Shown one piece after another: positions 7,702 to 11,375 of a stretch of 11,375 bases of DNA (positions are counted from its first letter, which is position 1; each line of letters begins with the position of its first letter). This stretch comes from CAYRGQ01 sp964444885. Its GTDB lineage: Bacteria > Bacteroidota > Bacteroidia > Sphingobacteriales > Sphingobacteriaceae. The notes under the pieces are model-generated. The model saw only the letters and a program-made list of their open reading frames with translations, was not told where the DNA came from and ran no database searches. The stretch is taken from positions 1 through 11,375 of the forward strand of contig CAYUIZ010000096.1 in NCBI GenBank assembly GCA_964444885.1, in the 5' to 3' direction. The position numbers and the translations under genes were made by a program.

Positions 7702-7721
7702 CGCAATCCGGCAGGATTGCG
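7702..7721. repeat. Perfect 8-bp inverted repeat between convergent genes
   Basis: CGCAATCC (7702-7709) and GGATTGCG (7714-7721) form a perfect stem with a GGCA loop (plus strand). No U tract follows on either strand, so it is not a canonical terminator. It sits directly between the receptor stop codon and that gene's terminator, where such a stem could protect the mRNA 3' end or help plus-strand termination after the methyltransferase. Confidence 0.6.
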
Positions 7722-7737
7722 GGGTAGCTAGGGATTC

Positions 7738-10200
7738 CTAAAACCCTTCGCCACCGCCAAAATCGTCCATCTCGTTGGAGCGAGGGCGCTCATCGCGTTG
7801 CTGCATGTTCTGCCCGCCAAATCGGTAGCTGAACGACAGCGTAAACGTGCGTCGCATCCAACGGCTCTCAAAATACCGGTACACCTGTCCCGTATCCGTA
7901 AACCCACCGAAACGGCGCTGGTCCAACAAGTCACGTGCGTTGAACATAATGCTTCCTCGCCGGTTCAGAACGTCCAGACGCAAGCCGGCATCAATTACCG
8001 TAGTAGCGATTCCCTTGCCTTGAGCCATCACGCGTGGCGCGCGGTATTCTGCACGCACTTGGGCAGAAAGGTTAGGAATAATACGATAATTCGCCGTCGC
8101 ATTAGCGTTCCAGTTAAAGCCCTCGTTTGGCTCGATGTCAAACTCGGGGCTGCCGTGGAAACGCGTGTGGGAGAAATTCGCGTTGGCCATCACGTCGACA
8201 TCCTTGCTGATGTTGATTTGCGAAATCAGCTCAAATCCAGCCGTCTCGTTGCGGCTGATGTTGTTCCATTGCATGGTGGTGGCACTGGACTCGTCATCAA
8301 CATGGATAATGATCGGCTGGATGACATCGTTCATCAGGCGGTAGTACGCCGACGAAGTCAGGGTCACGCCATCCCACAGTTTGCCATAGCTCAATTCCAT
8401 CGAGTGGATATCCTCAGGCATCATGTTCGGGTTTCCTTGACGGATGTTCAGCGGATCGGAGACGTTGATAAACGGATTGACCTGCCAGCCGCGCGGACGG
8501 CTTACCCGACGCGTATAACTCAACTGCAATTGGTTGCGATCGCCGAATTCCTGCGTAAGGAACAAGCTGGGATACAGCCTGAAATAGTCCAGACGCCCGG
8601 GTGTCATCCGGTCGCCGACGGGCACGCTTGGGTCTACCGAGAAGTATTCGGTATTGAGGTAAGCCTGCTCGGCCCGCAAGCCCAGCTGCACACCAAAATT
8701 ATCCGTAAACTTATTTTGGTAATTGGTATAAAGTGCATGCACGATGCTCTCCATATTGAATTCGTTGCTAATCGAATAATCCGGAACATAGGCGGCGTCG
8801 TCGTTCAGAAAGCGTTCCGAATATTGCCCGTCTTCCGAGCGGCGGATCATCGTCCTGTATCCGGCTTCCAACTTGCTCTCTTCGTTAAACGGACGCACAT
8901 AATCCAGCTGGAAATTCATATTGCGCCCCAACTCGTCCGTACGGTTGATCCGGCTATCCAGCGCAGCCAGGGGATCGGTAAAGGTTTGGTCAAAGGTATT
9001 GACACCGTCCTCGGTATCATAACCGTAGGCCACATTGGCCACAAGTTCTTCGCCCTCGCGCGAAAACTGGTGCTTAACGTCCATGGCCAAATCGTACCCC
9101 AGGTCATCTTCCGACTGCCGCGATAAGCGTTCGCTCGTACCACTCAAGGATGGATTGTTGAAATACTGGTAGTAGATATCCTGATCACGGTTGTTGCCCC
9201 GGATACTCAGCACACCAGACACCCCGATGGTGGTGCGGTCGCCGAGAAAATAATCCACGCCGCCGCGAATGTTGTGATTGCGTCCCAGGTTTATATTCTC
9301 ACTTTGGTTATCCACCACGCTCCCGTTAGCGAATTGCGAATTGTTGATACCACTTCCCACCATGTTTCTCCGGTTGAACGAGTAACCGCCGAACCAGTTG
9401 AATTTATAATCGCGGTAGTTCAAAGTGGCTCCCGCCTGGTAGTTGTTATACGAGCCTGCCGAGGCGGACAAGTTTCCGTTGAGGCCTTGGCGGATGTCCT
9501 TCTTCAAGACAATATTAATAATGCCGGATTGCCCTTCCGCATCATACTTCGAAGAAGGATTGGTAATGACTTCAATTTTCTCGATCGAATTGGCAGGCAA
9601 TGCTTGCAATAACTGCGTCACATCGCTGCCAGCCATCGCCGACTCGCGCCCGTCAATGAGAATGCGCACGCTACTCGATCCGCGCAGGCTCACCGAACCA
9701 TCCATGTCCACCTGCAAAGAAGGAACGTTGGCGAGCAAGTCGGTTGCGTTGCCGCCCACACTGATCGTGCTTTGCGCCACGTTGAATACCCTCCGGTCTA
9801 TCCCCAGCTCCATCGCCGGCGTCGTACCTACGACCACCACCTCTTCCAGCAACTCGCCGGAAGCCTCCAGCGGAATATTGCCCAGATCGACCTGTTGCCC
9901 TGCGGCCACCACGATATCCGTGCGTAAATAAGTTTCGTAGCCAACGTAGGTGACCCGGATGGAATACCGGCCGGGCTCCACATCAGCAAACAAGAGTTTG
10001 CCATCCTCCTTGGTCTGCATGCCATTGATGTAGCTGAGCGATTCGTGCTTCAGCAGCGCGGCACTGGCATAACCGACCGGCTCGTTGGAGGCCGCGTCGA
10101 CAATCGTACCGCTTATCTGACCACTTTGCGCCAGTGCCACAAACGGAACGAGCCATCCCAACAAGGCTATAAAAAGAAAACGTGTATTCGTATGAATCAT
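7738..10200 (-). CDS. TonB-dependent receptor / outer-membrane beta-barrel protein (OMP_b-brl_3 type)
   Basis: Outer-membrane protein of 820 residues, shorter than SusC and without a SusD partner. It has a signal peptide (cleavage probably after VALA, residue 24), a carboxypeptidase-regulatory-like domain (about 27-112: GQISGTIVDAASNEPVGYA, GRYSIRVTYVGYE), a TonB-box-like LLEEVVVVG (117-125), and a plug domain (about 135-235) with LLANVPSLQVD, VSLRG, VRILIDG and IEKIEVITNPSSKYDAEG. A large barrel follows, whose last strand is TLSFSYRFGG. A hydrophilic tail of about 22 residues (QQRDERP to FGGGEGF) follows that strand, a feature common in this Bacteroidota group. It lacks SusC signatures, so it is probably a separate receptor for an unknown ligand. 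ATG at 10200 begins the signal peptide. Its own terminator follows, so it is likely monocistronic, divergent from the SMP-30-like gene. Confidence 0.94.
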   Translation of the reverse strand: MIHTNTRFLFIALLGWLVPFVALAQSGQISGTIVDAASNEPVGYASAALLKHESLSYINGMQTKEDGKLLFADVEPGRYSIRVTYVGYETYLRTDIVVAAGQQVDLGNIPLEASGELLEEVVVVGTTPAMELGIDRRVFNVAQSTISVGGNATDLLANVPSLQVDMDGSVSLRGSSSVRILIDGRESAMAGSDVTQLLQALPANSIEKIEVITNPSSKYDAEGQSGIINIVLKKDIRQGLNGNLSASAGSYNNYQAGATLNYRDYKFNWFGGYSFNRRNMVGSGINNSQFANGSVVDNQSENINLGRNHNIRGGVDYFLGDRTTIGVSGVLSIRGNNRDQDIYYQYFNNPSLSGTSERLSRQSEDDLGYDLAMDVKHQFSREGEELVANVAYGYDTEDGVNTFDQTFTDPLAALDSRINRTDELGRNMNFQLDYVRPFNEESKLEAGYRTMIRRSEDGQYSERFLNDDAAYVPDYSISNEFNMESIVHALYTNYQNKFTDNFGVQLGLRAEQAYLNTEYFSVDPSVPVGDRMTPGRLDYFRLYPSLFLTQEFGDRNQLQLSYTRRVSRPRGWQVNPFINVSDPLNIRQGNPNMMPEDIHSMELSYGKLWDGVTLTSSAYYRLMNDVIQPIIIHVDDESSATTMQWNNISRNETAGFELISQINISKDVDVMANANFSHTRFHGSPEFDIEPNEGFNWNANATANYRIIPNLSAQVRAEYRAPRVMAQGKGIATTVIDAGLRLDVLNRRGSIMFNARDLLDQRRFGGFTDTGQVYRYFESRWMRRTFTLSFSYRFGGQNMQQRDERPRSNEMDDFGGGEGF

Positions 10201-10232
10201 AATAATGTTCTTGCTTTATTGATAAAGTGCCG

Positions 10233-10240
10233 CAAAGATT
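10233..10240 (-). promoter_or_regulatory. Weak candidate -7 box for the TonB-dependent receptor gene
   Basis: On the minus strand this reads AATCTTTG, one mismatch from TAnnTTTG, about 32 bases upstream of the receptor start codon. No TTTG is found at the expected -33 spacing, so the call rests on the box and its location only. Confidence 0.25.
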
Positions 10241-10377
10241 GTGCTTTTATTTAGTTTTGGGGCCGTCGGTAACCTCATTATTACACCGCTACAGCTATTC
10301 AACAGCAATGTTACGGGATGGACGTCAGCAGCCTGAAAACCTGACGATAAGCGCCCCAAATTTGACAGCAGCAACGG

Positions 10378-10408
10378 TTTGATTCGTGAAAAACATACAC
10401 TATATTCG
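10378..10408 (+). promoter_or_regulatory. Candidate promoter of the SMP-30-like gene
   Basis: TTTG (10378-10381), 19 bases, then TATATTCG (10401-10408) match the Bacteroidota promoter layout TTTG-N19-TAnnTTTG with one mismatch. The inferred transcription start (about 10413-10416) gives a leader of about 20 bases before the ATG at 10433. It also overlaps an alternative TTG start in the same frame, which argues against using that start. Confidence 0.45.
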
Positions 10409-10432
10409 CTGGGTATCCTTAACGCTAATGAG

Positions 10433-11311
10433 ATGAAAACACGAATGAGCACCGCGATAGTATTGGCTTTGGCAAGCTGCCTAGGACTCAAGGCCCAGGC
10501 GCAGGGCGTATCGGCCGGCGCGCTCGAACTGATTAGCGATCAGTTTAGCTTCACCGAAGGGCCAGCGACCGACCAGCAAGGCAATGTCTATTTTACGGAC
10601 CAGCCCAACAATACCATCTGGAAATATGACGTGCAAGGCACATTGTCGCTCTTCATGGAGAATTCGGGGCGATCCAACGGGCTCTACGTGGATAGCGAAG
10701 GCCGGCTAATCGCCTGCGCCGACGAACAAAACCAACTCTGGGCCATCCACCCGGATGGCACGGTGGACACGCTGGTGACACACTACCGCGACTCGCTCTT
10801 CAACGGGCCAAACGATGTGTGGGTATCCCCATCGGGTGCCATGTACTTCACGGATCCTTACTACCAGCGCAACTATTGGACACGGACGAGCCCCGACATG
10901 GCAGCCGAGGGACTTTATCGCTACCAAAACGGTGAGCTCGACCGACTGGATACGGATTTTGGGAAGCCCAATGGGATTATCGGCTCTGCCGACGGAAAAC
11001 TCCTCTACGTGGCTGATATCGGCGCCAACAAGACCTACCGCTACCGGATTTTGGCCGATGGGTCGCTAACGGATAAGCAGCTCTTCGTCGAACAAGGCTC
11101 CGATGGCATGACACTGGATGCGGAAGGCAACCTCTACCTGACGGGAAAGGGCGTCACGGTGTATGACCGGAATGGCCATAAAATCGAGCAGATTGATGTG
11201 CCCGTAGGCTGGACGGCCAACGTATGCTTTGGCGGCCCCGAAAGGGACTTCCTATTCATCACCGCTTCGAACAGTGTCTTCAAAATCAAAACGAAGACCA
11301 GGGGGCAGTGA
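10433..11311 (+). CDS. Exported SMP-30/gluconolactonase-like beta-propeller hydrolase
   Basis: Six-bladed beta-propeller of the SMP-30/gluconolactonase/LRE-like family; relatives are metal-dependent lactonases that open sugar lactones, acting here probably in the periplasm. The product is 292 residues, of which about 269 would be mature. The signal peptide probably ends at AQA (residue 23); LASC (13-16) also resembles a lipobox, so a lipoprotein is possible. Residues matching the family's metal site are E42 (in FTEGP), N127 (NGPND), N180 (KPNGI) and D224 (GSDGM). Repeated propeller strands such as GNVYFTD, GAMYFTDP, KLLYVAD and GNLYLTG are visible. The frame is open back to a TTG at 10379, but that start would put 18 extra residues before the signal peptide and overlap the promoter, so ATG at 10433 is chosen. 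Exact substrate is unknown, and it may be a lactonase or another hydrolase. It is divergent from the receptor gene. Confidence 0.9.
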   Translation: MKTRMSTAIVLALASCLGLKAQAQGVSAGALELISDQFSFTEGPATDQQGNVYFTDQPNNTIWKYDVQGTLSLFMENSGRSNGLYVDSEGRLIACADEQNQLWAIHPDGTVDTLVTHYRDSLFNGPNDVWVSPSGAMYFTDPYYQRNYWTRTSPDMAAEGLYRYQNGELDRLDTDFGKPNGIIGSADGKLLYVADIGANKTYRYRILADGSLTDKQLFVEQGSDGMTLDAEGNLYLTGKGVTVYDRNGHKIEQIDVPVGWTANVCFGGPERDFLFITASNSVFKIKTKTRGQ

Positions 11312-11351
11312 TAGAACCGATTGGATATAAAAAACATGCGGGCCACGAATC

Positions 11352-11372
11352 GCGCGAGTTTGCAACTCGTGC
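11352..11372. repeat. Palindrome at the right edge, possibly REP-like
   Basis: GCGCGAGTT (11352-11360) pairs with AACTCGTGC (11364-11372) around a TGC loop: nine pairs, one a wobble. An overlapping alternative pairing links CACGA (11344-11348) with TCGTG (11367-11371). The stem lies 40 bases after the SMP-30-like stop codon with no T tract directly behind it before the window ends. It could be a terminator cut by the window edge, or a dispersed palindromic repeat of the kind linked to RAYT-type transposases. The sequence alone cannot decide. Confidence 0.5.
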
Positions 11373-11375
11373 TAA

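Noticed and set aside
7798..9126. Long open frame (442 codons) on the plus strand
   Set aside because: It is antisense to the TonB-dependent receptor, whose domains are unmistakable; the plus-strand translation shows no recognisable domain and is a by-product of codon composition.
10379..10432. Upstream TTG start for the SMP-30-like gene
   Set aside because: It would place 18 residues before the signal peptide and lies within the predicted promoter.
1..11375. CRISPR array, tRNA, rRNA, insertion sequence or phage genes
   Set aside because: No regularly spaced repeats, cloverleaf or rRNA-like segments, transposase or integrase motifs were seen.

Overview
The window looks like a chromosomal segment of a Bacteroidota bacterium. 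It carries a SusC/SusD pair, a second TonB-dependent outer-membrane receptor with the Bacteroidota-type N-terminal carboxypeptidase-regulatory-like domain, Bacteroidota-like promoter boxes (TAnnTTTG type), and real genes without Shine-Dalgarno sequences. Base composition is moderately GC-rich by eye. That would fit a Sphingobacteriales- or Chitinophagales-like lineage, but this placement is an inference.

Left part (1-6480, minus strand): three genes lie head to tail in the order ROK-family regulator, susC-like, susD-like. The gaps are 92 and 19 bases, and a strong UUCG-loop terminator follows susD. This reads as a small regulated uptake cassette: SusC is the TonB-dependent channel, SusD the surface lipoprotein that captures the ligand, and the ROK protein probably the sugar-sensing repressor. 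No glycoside hydrolase or other catabolic enzyme lies inside the transcript. A 14-base motif, AATTGGTTnnnTTA, occurs three times, only at the edges of the ROK gene and before susC, and is the best candidate for the regulator's operator.

Middle (6480-7740): an intergenic stretch of about 450 bases contains the ROK promoter, a hairpin, and a dubious 32-codon ORF with a Shine-Dalgarno-like sequence. A class I SAM-dependent methyltransferase gene follows on the plus strand. It converges on the next gene, and a long terminator hairpin plus a second hairpin lie between the two.

Right part (7738-11375): an 820-residue TonB-dependent receptor/outer-membrane beta-barrel gene (minus) and an exported SMP-30/gluconolactonase-like gene (plus) diverge from a 232-base intergenic region. 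The window ends in a palindrome that could be a REP-like element. I see no CRISPR array, tRNA, rRNA or transposase. The most interesting points are the three-copy motif tied to the ROK gene, the loss of the kinase phosphate-binding motif in the ROK protein, and the unexplained structure in the 6420-6873 gap.
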